This document shows, in pieces, positions 1-6,053 of a DNA stretch of 9,157 bases. The notes below the pieces were generated by a model that ran no database searches, was not told the origin of the DNA, and was given only the letters and a program-made list of their open reading frames with translations. Each line of letters opens with the position of its first letter. The first letter of the stretch is position 1. The position numbers and the translations under genes were made by a program. Source of the DNA: Clostridiales bacterium (GTDB lineage Bacteria; Bacillota; Sulfobacillia; UBA995; UBA9673); NCBI GenBank assembly GCA_003541445.1, contig DPMO01000102.1:1-9157 (forward strand). The letters are read 5' to 3'.

Positions 1-944
1 AGGATGGAGACGGACCGGATGACATCGCCCGTGAGCAGCCACACCGCCGCCGCGACGACCAGCACCGCCGGGGTGAACCAAGCCGCGAAACGGTCGGCCA
101 CCTTCTGACCCTCACCCTTGTTCTCCTGGGCCTCGCGGACGATCCGAACAATCTGGGCCAGAGAGGTCGCCTCGCCGACCCTGTCCGCCATCACCTCTAC
201 CGCCCCGCTCACGCTGATGGTCCCGGCGAAGACGGAATCCCCTTCCGCCTTGTCCACCGGCATGGACTCGCCGGTGATGGAGGCCTGGTCGAGGGAGGCG
301 GTACCGCTCACCACCTTCCCGTCCACCGGCACCCGGGCTCCGGGCCTGACCAGGACGACATCGCCCACTTCCACCTCCTCCACCGGAACTTCCCGGTAGC
401 CGCCAGGGGTCTTCAGGAGAGCGGTCTCGGGAGACAACCTCAAAAGGCCCTCGATGGCCTTACGGGTCCGCCGAAGGGTGCGGCTCTCCAGGGCCTCGCC
501 GATGAGCATCATGAGGGCCACGATGGCCCCCGCCCGGAAATCCTCGACGACCACGGTGGCCACCAGGGCCACACTCACCAACACTCCTGAGGTGATGCGA
601 CGCTTCCGCCAGGTGACGACGGCCGTGTCCTTGATGATGACCGCGGCGCCCAGGACCGCCCCGAGCAGGGCCACGTCGAACCCCACAAGCCGGTCGAGGC
701 CGCCGTGCCAGCTTAGAAGGAGCGTGAGCAGTAGAACGGCCGGCAGCGCCCACTCGCGGAGGTCCTCCGTCAGGTAGGCCAGCGCCTGCCGCCGGCCGAC
801 GGGCCGGGCCGACACCCTGCGGCGGCGACCACCACAGCCACGGTCATCATCGGGGTCGTCGTGGTGATGGATGTCCTTGAGACGCAGCGCCTCAGGCCCG
901 GCTTCGGGCTCGGACAGCGGGTGGGGATGGGCTCCTTCGTGCAC
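1..944 (-). CDS. Heavy-metal (P1B-type) P-type ATPase, N-terminal part; 3' end beyond the left edge
   Basis: A membrane pump that would export or import a transition metal using ATP. About 314 residues are visible. In order: a His/Asp-rich N-terminus (H2, H6, H8, HHH at 26-28, then an Asp run at 29-34); a membrane hairpin near 66-79 and 86-105; a second pair near 117-133 and 137-150; the actuator domain with TGES at 224-227; and a fifth span near 286-305. This matches the P1B layout. The frame leaves the window just where the CPx-type metal motif of the next helix should follow, so metal specificity and the phosphorylation (DKTGT) and ATP domains cannot be seen. There is no CxxC heavy-metal-associated domain; the His-rich tail may replace it. 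The GTG start at 944 is chosen because AGGAGGA lies 5 nt upstream; the frame stays open only to 995. Family confident, substrate unknown. Confidence 0.9.
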   Translation of the reverse strand, partial: MHEGAHPHPLSEPEAGPEALRLKDIHHHDDPDDDRGCGGRRRRVSARPVGRRQALAYLTEDLREWALPAVLLLTLLLSWHGGLDRLVGFDVALLGAVLGAAVIIKDTAVVTWRKRRITSGVLVSVALVATVVVEDFRAGAIVALMMLIGEALESRTLRRTRKAIEGLLRLSPETALLKTPGGYREVPVEEVEVGDVVLVRPGARVPVDGKVVSGTASLDQASITGESMPVDKAEGDSVFAGTISVSGAVEVMADRVGEATSLAQIVRIVREAQENKGEGQKVADRFAAWFTPAVLVVAAAVWLLTGDVIRSVSI

Positions 945-949
945 AATCG

Positions 950-956
950 TCCTCCT
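950..956 (-). promoter_or_regulatory. Ribosome binding site of the P-type ATPase
   Basis: AGGAGGA on the minus strand, 5 nt before the GTG at 944. It decides the start of the ATPase; no other start codon in this frame is as well placed. Confidence 0.75.
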
Positions 957-999
957 ACGGCCGGACGTTTCGGACAGAGGCGCACGCCACGCCTACCTG

Positions 1000-1014
1000 C
1001 AGGATTGTGTCCTG
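1000..1014 (-). promoter_or_regulatory. Possible operator dyad upstream of the ATPase
   Basis: A perfect 5+5 bp inverted repeat with 5-nt centre (CAGGA-TTGTG-TCCTG on the plus strand), about 56 nt before the ATPase start. On the minus strand the centre reads CACAA and, with the following T, gives CACAAT, a weak -10-like hexamer without a good -35. A metal-sensing repressor site is conceivable given the gene it precedes. This is inference; the arms are short enough to occur by chance. Confidence 0.2.
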
Positions 1015-1276
1015 AAACGCCTGTCGTAGTCTTCCTCCAGCTAGAAGGGCCTTCTTCTGCGAGCCCGGGAGTCCTCCCTCAGCGGAGCCGCAGACCCGCG
1101 CACCACTCTACGGCGGCGGGGTGGAGAGGTTAAGAAGGCTGATGTCTGCTGGGCGGGCCGGATACATGAAGAAGCCGGGTGCGCACGGGCGACCCTGTGG
1201 GGACCGCATGCACCCGGGCTCCGCTAGGCGACAGTGTCACGCGAGTCGAACGCAAGGAGCGGTCCGCGCTTCGGCT

Positions 1277-1738
1277 TCACGGCCTCGGCGGTGGGGGCTC
1301 CCGATAGCCGGGCCCGGTCGGGTGGTGGTACCCGGGCCCTCCAGGCTCCTGGTGGCCGATCGGGCGGGCCTCATGGTACCCCTGGGCCCGGGGCTCCTGG
1401 TACCCTCCCGCCCATCCTCCCGGATGGACGGCCGGGCCCGTCTCGCGGTAGCCCGTCACGCCGGGCGGACCGGCGTACGGAACGGCACCCTGAGTGAAAT
1501 AGTTCTCAACCCGGCCGATGACCCGGTGGTCGGCCGGCTCGGACGGCAGATACCACCTGTTGGCCACAGCCATCTGCGTGATCTGCTCGTGGGCCTGCTC
1601 CTCCTGGTCGCGCATCTGGCGGAGCGTCTGGCGCAGACGCGGGTTGGAGCACTCGAGGGCCGCCTTGGTCACGTCAGCTATGCCGTGCTTGCACATGCTC
1701 AGGATGTCCCCGGCGATGTCCTTGTCGTTGAGCTTCAC
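1277..1738 (-). CDS. Spore coat protein of the CotF (Coat F domain) family with repeat tail
   Basis: 153 residues. Residues 2-65 match the Coat F pattern: an LNDKDIAGDILS helix, a KHGIADVTKAALE helix, then SNPRLRQTL and a QEEQAHEQI helix ending in RWYLP, the helical ferritin-like fold of CotF/YhcQ-type proteins found in the spore coat. Residues 96-151 are a low-complexity tail of 8-residue repeats rich in Gly, Tyr, His, Glu and Pro. The GTG start at 1738 overlaps the stop of the upstream coat gene (GTGA), so translation is probably coupled; a GAGGGGTGG stretch lies just upstream. The role is structural, in the outer layers of the spore; expression late in sporulation is expected from the family but no mother-cell promoter is evident. 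Family assignment fairly sure, exact orthology not. Confidence 0.82.
   Translation of the reverse strand: MKLNDKDIAGDILSMCKHGIADVTKAALECSNPRLRQTLRQMRDQEEQAHEQITQMAVANRWYLPSEPADHRVIGRVENYFTQGAVPYAGPPGVTGYRETGPAVHPGGWAGGYQEPRAQGYHEARPIGHQEPGGPGYHHPTGPGYREPPPPRP
1286..1453 (-). repeat. Seven 24-bp units encoding an octapeptide repeat in the coat protein tail
   Basis: Residues 96-151 of the coat protein fall into seven units of eight in strict register: GYRETGPA, VHPGGWAG (degenerate), GYQEPRAQ, GYHEARPI, GHQEPGGP, GYHHPTGP, GYREPPPP. The core is G-Y/H-x-E/H-P followed by three Gly/Pro/Ala-rich residues. The DNA units are 24 bp and diverged, so this is an old or selected protein repeat rather than a fresh slippage tract. 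Tyr and His could serve in cross-linking or metal binding (inference). Confidence 0.8.
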
Positions 1739-1938
1739 TGAACACCACCCCTCTCTCTCAGGAAAGACTGGAGAGTCTGTCTCGACCGGTTGGCCGAGTC
1801 GGCGTGCTGGCGGCAGAAGCTCCTGAGCTCCGGGCTCTCGGCCTGCCCGGCGTAGGCTTCGAGCTTCCTGGCCTTGACCTCACACTCACCGATGAGGTGC
1901 CTGAGGCTTTCGAGTTCCAGGTACGTCAGGTGGGTCAC
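1735..1938 (-). CDS. Small spore-coat-like helical protein, coupled to the CotF-like gene
   Basis: 67 residues predicted to be two long helices: residues 3-31 (LTYLELESLRHLI onward) and 35-62, linked by ESPELRSF. The pattern of one helix, an (S/N)PELR turn and a second helix resembles one half of the Coat F domain and of the next gene, so the two are likely distant paralogues that assemble together. Three Cys are hard to place: C19, C42 and no conserved motif around them. The GTG start at 1938 follows GGGAGGTGA with 4 nt between, a strong site. The TGA stop overlaps the next start by 4 nt. No signal peptide or membrane span. A real gene is well supported by the ribosome binding site and the coupling; the coat role is inferred from its neighbour and weak similarity. 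Confidence 0.72.
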   Translation of the reverse strand: MTHLTYLELESLRHLIGECEVKARKLEAYAGQAESPELRSFCRQHADSANRSRQTLQSFLRERGGVQ

Positions 1939-2243
1939 AGGCTCACCTCCCGTCCGTCCTGCGGCTGCTTCCAGAGAGGCGGACCCGCCTCCGCCGCGAC
2001 TCCGTCGCTCTCTAGTAATCCCCGGTTCTCCGTCTGCTAGCCGCGGGCCGCCGCTTCACGCACGGCACCGGTTCCTCCCGGTCGCCGCCCCTCCAACGGC
2101 GGAAGGGACGATGCAACTGACCGGATGGGGTAGGAGGGTCGCCGAGACCGCCGAAGAAGCTAATGTCGGCTTTCAGGAGCAGCAGGCCGCCCGGGGCCAG
2201 GCGGGAGGCCAGGACGGCCGGGACGACAAGGAGGCTACCCGAA
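1939..2243. promoter_or_regulatory. Divergent intergenic region and 5' leader of the plus-strand membrane protein gene
   Basis: 305 nt between the divergent coat operon and the gene at 2244. On the coat side are two adjacent inverted repeats: GAGGCGG-AC-CCGCCTC (1976-1991) and GCGAC-TCC-GTCGC (1996-2008), followed by a -10-like TTACTA on the minus strand (2013-2018) without a recognisable -35. On the other side, 2150-2170 can fold as GCCGA-(11 nt)-TCGGC, 2175-2192 as CCGCC/GGCGG and 2207-2219 as GGCC/GGCC. I do not recognise a known riboswitch. An open frame from an ATG at 2111 (preceded by GGAAGGG) reads through here but has no stop of its own before 3628 and is probably not a gene. Confidence 0.45.
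2228..2234 (+). promoter_or_regulatory. Ribosome binding site fixing the start of the plus-strand membrane protein
   Basis: AAGGAGG followed 9 nt later by GTG at 2244. The in-frame ATG at 2163 has no comparable site and would add 27 mostly Arg/Pro/Ser residues typical of translated non-coding GC-rich DNA, so the GTG is preferred. Confidence 0.7.
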
Positions 2244-2915
2244 GTGTCGGAGCAGACGGCCAAAGACCTCTTGAAATCCCTCCTGGAAGACCTCCGGCAG
2301 GCCGTCGAAGCTGCCCCCCACTTGGACCCGCAGACCCGCCAGGCCCTCGGGAGGCACGTCACCGCTGTGGAAGACGACCTTGCGCAGGCCGGCGACGGAG
2401 CCGAAGGACGGGTGCTCCTGCAGGGCACAGAAGAGGCCGGGGAGGTCTACGCGAAGCTCAAGCGGGCCGTCGACGCAGGATACCGGACGGAGAGCGCGAG
2501 GCTCGAAGAGAGCCTCCAGGAGTGGGAGCCCAAGCTGAGGAAGCTCGAGGAGAAGGCCTGGGCCCACAAGGAGAGCCACCTCTACGGGGGACGCGGCGCC
2601 GGGACCCTGACCTTGCTGTGCCTCATCCTGGCCTTCTTCGCCGGCCTCTCCATCGGCGGCGTCACGGCCGTCCTCATCGTCGCCGCCGCCGTCGTCCTCA
2701 GCACGGTGGTCTGGTGCGTCTTCAACCTCATCCTGGGACCGGACATCCAGAAGCCCTACATGGACGTCCTCAGCCGGACCAAGGAACTGTGGCGCTCCCG
2801 GCAGGCCCTCGACCAGGCCTACCGCTCACACTGCCTACAGCGGGCCGACCTCGAGCGGCGGCTCCGCGAGGTCAGGCGGACCGTGGAGAGGGCGGCCGGC
2901 GCCCCCGAGGGCTGA
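2244..2915 (+). CDS. Unidentified protein with two membrane spans between helical charged domains
   Basis: 223 residues from the GTG at 2244. I do not recognise the family. Residues 1-112 are charged and helical, with probable coiled-coil near 60-110 (YAKLKRAVDAGY, ARLEESLQEWEPKLRKLEEK). A glycine-rich turn (115-120) leads into two hydrophobic spans, about 119-137 and 140-164, joined by a very short GG turn. Residues 167-223 form another charged helical region (LERRLREVRRTVER). Both ends would therefore lie on the same side of the membrane, presumably cytoplasmic. No signal peptide, catalytic motif or nucleotide-binding motif is visible. It is the only plus-strand gene here, divergent from the coat pair and convergent with the operon end 41 nt away. 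A role in spore envelope or membrane organisation is possible from context only. Confidence 0.72.
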   Translation: MSEQTAKDLLKSLLEDLRQAVEAAPHLDPQTRQALGRHVTAVEDDLAQAGDGAEGRVLLQGTEEAGEVYAKLKRAVDAGYRTESARLEESLQEWEPKLRKLEEKAWAHKESHLYGGRGAGTLTLLCLILAFFAGLSIGGVTAVLIVAAAVVLSTVVWCVFNLILGPDIQKPYMDVLSRTKELWRSRQALDQAYRSHCLQRADLERRLREVRRTVERAAGAPEG

Positions 2916-2943
2916 GGGAGGGCCCAGGGCCGCGCCCCTGCCG

Positions 2944-2957
2944 GCGCCATACGGCGC
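2944..2957. terminator. Short GC hairpin between convergent genes
   Basis: GCGCC-ATAC-GGCGC forms a 5-bp stem with a 4-nt loop in the 41-nt gap between the convergent genes ending at 2915 and 2957. The last base lies in the stop codon of the minus-strand gene. No U-tract follows on either strand, so intrinsic termination is only a weak suggestion. Confidence 0.25.
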
Positions 2958-3418
2958 TAGCCGCCGGGAATATCGATAGGCAGAGCACACTCGAGGCCTC
3001 GGCCGTGCAGGTGGAAACGCAAAATCAACAAAGCCGGGCCGCTCACGTCGGGGGCATCGAATTCAATCCTCGCGGCGCTCCTCCGAAGGAGCTCCTGCCA
3101 ACGGTCCGCACCCCTGATGTGCAGACTGGTAGACAGTCGTTCGCCCGAGGGGAGCTGGAGCCACTGCCCCCAATAGCCGAAGTAAGGGACGGGGGAGCCG
3201 CCGACCCACCGTACGGTGACATAGACGTTGACACGGTCACCCCCTTGCTCTACGGAGTGAAGCACCACCTCGTACTCGTGCCCGGCCATCGTTCGCCCGA
3301 TTGGCCAGCCGAACGGGTATGCCTCATAGGCGTAGACGACAAGCCCCACAGCCAGAATCGCCCCTGTGAGGACCAGAACCAGTGCTCGCTTGACCCGGGG
3401 ACTCTCGACCCAAGGCAT
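2957..3418 (-). CDS. Unidentified membrane-anchored protein downstream of sdhB
   Basis: 153 residues from the ATG at 3418, chosen because GGGAG lies 8 nt upstream; longer versions (ATG 3469 or start 3541) lack a site or run into sdhB. Residues 8-11 are basic (RVKR), followed by one hydrophobic span at about 12-31, so the remainder is probably outside the cell. That part is beta-like: HEYEVVLHSVEQG, NVYVTVRWVGG, WGQWLQLPSGERLS, ARIEFDAPD, PALLILRFHLHG, ending in ALPIDIPGG. Alternating strands and the LPSGE turn suggest an immunoglobulin-like ectodomain of the DUF4352 sort, as inference only. It begins 70 nt after sdhB on the same strand and may be the last gene of that operon. Its G+C is visibly lower (about 60%) than that of the sdh genes (about 70%), hinting at a different history. 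Confidence 0.7.
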   Translation of the reverse strand: MPWVESPRVKRALVLVLTGAILAVGLVVYAYEAYPFGWPIGRTMAGHEYEVVLHSVEQGGDRVNVYVTVRWVGGSPVPYFGYWGQWLQLPSGERLSTSLHIRGADRWQELLRRSAARIEFDAPDVSGPALLILRFHLHGRGLECALPIDIPGG

Positions 3419-3488
3419 AAGCCTCACTCCCGAGAGACCCGGTTCCTCGTCCGTCAGCGACGGGCTCATGCAGCCGGCCCGGTGTCCA

Positions 3489-4313
3489 TCACGGCCCGTC
3501 CGCCAGGGCCTTCCTCCCCGCCCGGAGCCCCTTCGCACCACGCAGGAGAGCGGCCACCGTCCGGCCCTTCAGCCCCTGGATGGCGGAGGTCGGGTTTATC
3601 CTCTTCGGGCAGGCCTCGACGCAGTTGAAGATGGTGTGGCAGCGCCAGGCGCCCTTCTCGTGGGCCACGAGTCCCAGCCGCTCGTCATGGGCCTCGTCGC
3701 GCGTGTCGGCCAGCCAGCGGAAGGTCTTCATCATCGCCGTCGGCCCGAGGTATTCCTTCCCCGTCCAGACCGACGGGCACGACGAGAAGCACGACCCGCA
3801 CAGGATGCACCCGACGTACTCGTCGATCAGCTTGCGCTCCTCCGGAGACTGCGGCCGCTCCTTCTCCGGGTCGGCCGACCTCGTCACGATCCACGGGGCG
3901 ATGGCCTCGTAGCACTCCCAGAACCGGGTCATGTCCACGACCAGGTCCCTTATCACCGGAAGGTGCGGGAGAGGCATCACGTGCACCTCCCGGTGGCCCT
4001 CCCGGAGGAGACGGGCCACCTGGGTCTCGCAGGCGAGGCGGTAAGAGCCGTTGATGAACATGGCGCAGGCCCCGCAGATGCCCTCCCGGCAGGAAAAGCG
4101 GAAGGCCAGCGAGCCGTCTATCTTCTCCAGCACCGTGAACAGGGCGTCAAGGACGGTCATCCCGTCAACGTAGGGAATCTCGAAGGTGTCCAGCCGTCCG
4201 CGCTCGTCCGTCTCGGGGTCGAAACGGTACACCTTGAGGACCACCCGCTCCACACCGACCGGGGCCCGGCCGGCACGCTCCTCGCTCACTCGGGTCTTCT
4301 CGGTCGTCGCCAA
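3489..4313 (-). CDS. sdhB: Succinate dehydrogenase/fumarate reductase iron-sulfur subunit
   Basis: 274 residues. Passes electrons from the flavin of SdhA through three clusters to quinone. The plant-type [2Fe-2S] cluster is held by C75, C80, C83 and C95 (SCREGICGAC). The C-terminal domain carries C169, C172, C175, C179 and then C225, C231, C235. By analogy with E. coli SdhB, C169/C172/C175/C235 bind [4Fe-4S] and C179/C225/C231 bind [3Fe-4S]. H226 in CHTI matches the quinone-site His (E. coli H207) and W183 matches W163, but the W164 position is T184. The TTG start at 4313 is chosen because the perfect site AGGAGGTGG ends 5 nt before it, 17 nt after the sdhA stop. A longer version from 4358 would overlap sdhA by 28 nt. 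Residues after 241 form a basic C-terminal tail. Function certain; whether succinate oxidation or fumarate reduction dominates is not. Confidence 0.96.
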   Translation of the reverse strand: MATTEKTRVSEERAGRAPVGVERVVLKVYRFDPETDERGRLDTFEIPYVDGMTVLDALFTVLEKIDGSLAFRFSCREGICGACAMFINGSYRLACETQVARLLREGHREVHVMPLPHLPVIRDLVVDMTRFWECYEAIAPWIVTRSADPEKERPQSPEERKLIDEYVGCILCGSCFSSCPSVWTGKEYLGPTAMMKTFRWLADTRDEAHDERLGLVAHEKGAWRCHTIFNCVEACPKRINPTSAIQGLKGRTVAALLRGAKGLRAGRKALADGP

Positions 4314-4318
4314 AAGGC

Positions 4319-4327
4319 CCACCTCCT
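4319..4327 (-). promoter_or_regulatory. Ribosome binding site fixing a TTG start for sdhB
   Basis: AGGAGGTGG on the minus strand, a nine-base match to the usual anti-Shine-Dalgarno sequence, 5 nt before TTG 4313. A GTG at 4322 lies inside the site and cannot be the start. Confidence 0.75.
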
Positions 4328-4330
4328 CTT

Positions 4331-6040
4331 CTAGTAGGTCCTGGCCTTCGGTTCCCACTTGGTGATGGTCACCGGCCGGTACTCGAGCTCCGGGCCGTCC
4401 TCGGTCAGCCGGGCGATGGTGTGCTTCAGGAAGTCCCGGTCGTCGCGCTCCCTGTAGTCGGTCCTGAAGTGCGAGCCGCGGCTCTCCCTACGGGCGAGCG
4501 CTCCGGCGGCGATGGCCTCCGCCACCAGGATCATGCCCTCGAGCTCCAGGTTCCGCGCCCAGTCGAGGTTGTAGCGGCGGCCGCGGTGCCTGATGCCGAT
4601 CCTGCGGAAGCGCTCCCGGAGCTCGCGCACCTTGTCGAGGCCCGCCTTCATGGCCCCCTCCTCCCGGAAGAGACCTATGTTGGTGAACATGTTCTCCCGG
4701 AGCTCGTCCCTGAGGGCGGCCGGGTCCTCCGGTCCGTCGGCCTCGAGCACCCAGGTGACGCGCCTGGTCGCCTCGGCCATAGCCGCGGCCAGGACCTTCT
4801 CGACCTTCTCCCCGCCGACCCCGTCCGCCTCATCCTTCACAAAGCGCGCGGCGGCCGCCCCGGCCCGCCGGCCGAAGACGATGGTCTCGAGGAGGGAGTT
4901 GCCGCCGAGCCGGTTGGCCCCGTGAACGCTGACGCACGCGCACTCGCCGGCCGCGAAGAACCCCGCGACCTCCGTCGCTCCGTCCGCGTCCGTGTCGATA
5001 CCGCCCATGAAGTAGTGCTGGCCCGGCTGGATGGGTATCGGCTCGTGGATGGGGTCGACCCCGGTGAAGTTGATGGCGATGTCCCGGATGGCCGGCAGGC
5101 GCTCCAGGATCCTCTCGGCCCCCAGGTGCGTGAGGTCGAGGTGGACGTAGCCGCCGGGGAACCCGCGGCCCTCGTCGATCTCGGTCTGGATGGCCCGGGC
5201 CACGATGTCGCGCGGGGCCAGCTCCATGGCCTTCGGCGCGTACTTCTCCATGAAGCGTTCACCCAAGGCGTTAAGGAGGTGGCCGCCCTCACCCCGCGCC
5301 CCCTCGGTCATGAGGACGTTGTTGCCGAAGAGTGAGGTGGGGTGGAACTGGATGAACTCCATGTCCTTCAACGGCACGCCGGCCATGTAGGCGACGGCCA
5401 TGCCGCTGCCGGTGTTGATGATGTTGTTCGTGGACCGGGCGTAGATGCGGCCGGCCCCGCCGGTCCCGAAGACGACCGCTCTGGCCCCCACGGCCTCGAG
5501 CCGTCCCGTCTTCAGGTCGAGGGCGACGACCCCGTAGCACCGGCCGTCGGCCACGGCCAGGCTGACCACCTGCCACTCCTCATAGACCTTGATGCCGCGC
5601 CTCAAGGTCTGCTCGAACATGGTGTGCAGCAGGGCGTGGCCGGTCTTGTCAGCCGCATAGCAGCACCGGGGGTATCCCGCGCCGCCGAAGGGCCTCTGGG
5701 CTATCCGGCCCTCCTCGGTCCGGCTGAAGGGGCAGCCCCAGTGCTCCATCTCGTAGATGCGGGCCGGGGCCTCACCGGTCAGGATCTCGACCGCATCCTG
5801 GTCGGCGAGGTAGTCAGAGCCCTTGACCGTGTCGAACGCGTGCCGCTCGGGGTTGTCGTCACGCGCGTCGGGGTGGTTTCCCAGGGCGGCATTGATTCCC
5901 CCCTGCGCCGCCACCGAGTGGGAGCGGACAGGGTGCACCCGGGAGAGGACCCCGACCTCACACCCCGCGTCATGGGCCTCGATGGCCGCCCTCAGACCGG
6001 CCAGACCGCCGCCCACGACCAGAATCTCGTGGTAGAACAA
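4331..6040 (-). CDS. sdhA: Succinate dehydrogenase/fumarate reductase flavoprotein subunit
   Basis: 569 residues, the usual length. Catalyses succinate/fumarate interconversion with covalent FAD. The dinucleotide fold GGGLAG is at residues 10-15. H41 in RSHSVAAQGGIN is the covalent FAD attachment site. Substrate residues can be matched to E. coli SdhA: H233 (QFHPT), T245-E246 (MTEGARGEGG), the catalytic arginine R277 (LAPRDIVAR), H342 (QHYFMGGID) and R377 (GANRLGGNS). The C-terminal RGSHFRTDY motif at about 518-526 is typical. The TTG start at 6040 has GGAGGGG 6 nt upstream; no ATG is available near the N-terminal fold. It sits 13 nt after sdhD and 17 nt before sdhB, clearly one operon. All catalytic residues are intact. 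Confidence 0.97.
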   Translation of the reverse strand: MFYHEILVVGGGLAGLRAAIEAHDAGCEVGVLSRVHPVRSHSVAAQGGINAALGNHPDARDDNPERHAFDTVKGSDYLADQDAVEILTGEAPARIYEMEHWGCPFSRTEEGRIAQRPFGGAGYPRCCYAADKTGHALLHTMFEQTLRRGIKVYEEWQVVSLAVADGRCYGVVALDLKTGRLEAVGARAVVFGTGGAGRIYARSTNNIINTGSGMAVAYMAGVPLKDMEFIQFHPTSLFGNNVLMTEGARGEGGHLLNALGERFMEKYAPKAMELAPRDIVARAIQTEIDEGRGFPGGYVHLDLTHLGAERILERLPAIRDIAINFTGVDPIHEPIPIQPGQHYFMGGIDTDADGATEVAGFFAAGECACVSVHGANRLGGNSLLETIVFGRRAGAAAARFVKDEADGVGGEKVEKVLAAAMAEATRRVTWVLEADGPEDPAALRDELRENMFTNIGLFREEGAMKAGLDKVRELRERFRRIGIRHRGRRYNLDWARNLELEGMILVAEAIAAGALARRESRGSHFRTDYRERDDRDFLKHTIARLTEDGPELEYRPVTITKWEPKARTY

Positions 6041-6046
6041 CGGGAA

Positions 6047-6053
6047 CCCCTCC
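6047..6053 (-). promoter_or_regulatory. Ribosome binding site fixing a TTG start for sdhA
   Basis: GGAGGGG on the minus strand begins immediately after the sdhD TAG stop and ends 6 nt before TTG 6040. The 13-nt gap between the genes is filled by this site and its spacer. Confidence 0.7.

Larger units (their letters stand above)
945..1276. other. Intergenic region between coat gene and metal ATPase
   Basis: About 330 nt without a convincing gene on either strand; open frames here are short or are shadows of the flanking genes. It should hold the promoter of the ATPase and the end of the coat transcript. Two small inverted repeats are visible: AGAAGG-G-CCTTCT at 1043-1055 and CAGGA-TTGTG-TCCTG at 1000-1014. 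I find no hairpin with a U-tract that would be a clear terminator, and no good -35/-10 pair. Confidence 0.5.

Noticed and set aside
1020..1060. Possible short peptide or repeat element in the ATPase upstream region (EEDYDRRF-like reading on the minus strand)
   Set aside because: No start codon with a ribosome binding site and no second copy in the window; not supportable as a gene or repeat.
2130..2190. Resemblance to a glycine riboswitch (GCCGAAG...TTTCAGG)
   Set aside because: The spacing between the two elements is too short for the aptamer's third stem, and the downstream gene has no link to glycine. I also compared fluoride and c-di-GMP consensus sequences from memory and found no full match.
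2163..2243. Upstream ATG extension of the plus-strand membrane protein
   Set aside because: No ribosome binding site at 2163; the added 27 residues are Arg/Ser/Pro-rich, whereas AAGGAGG precedes GTG 2244.
3419..3541. Longer N-terminus for the protein downstream of sdhB
   Set aside because: It would overlap the sdhB end and lacks a ribosome binding site; ATG 3418 is preceded by GGGAG and directly leads to the membrane span.
1874..3628. Open frame of 584 codons on the plus strand
   Set aside because: It runs across two genes on opposite strands and intergenic DNA, and its translation is Arg/Pro/Gly-rich with no domain. A by-product of high G+C.
4421..5335. Long plus-strand open frame antisense to sdhA
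   Set aside because: Mirror image of sdhA codon structure, no motif, no ribosome binding site.
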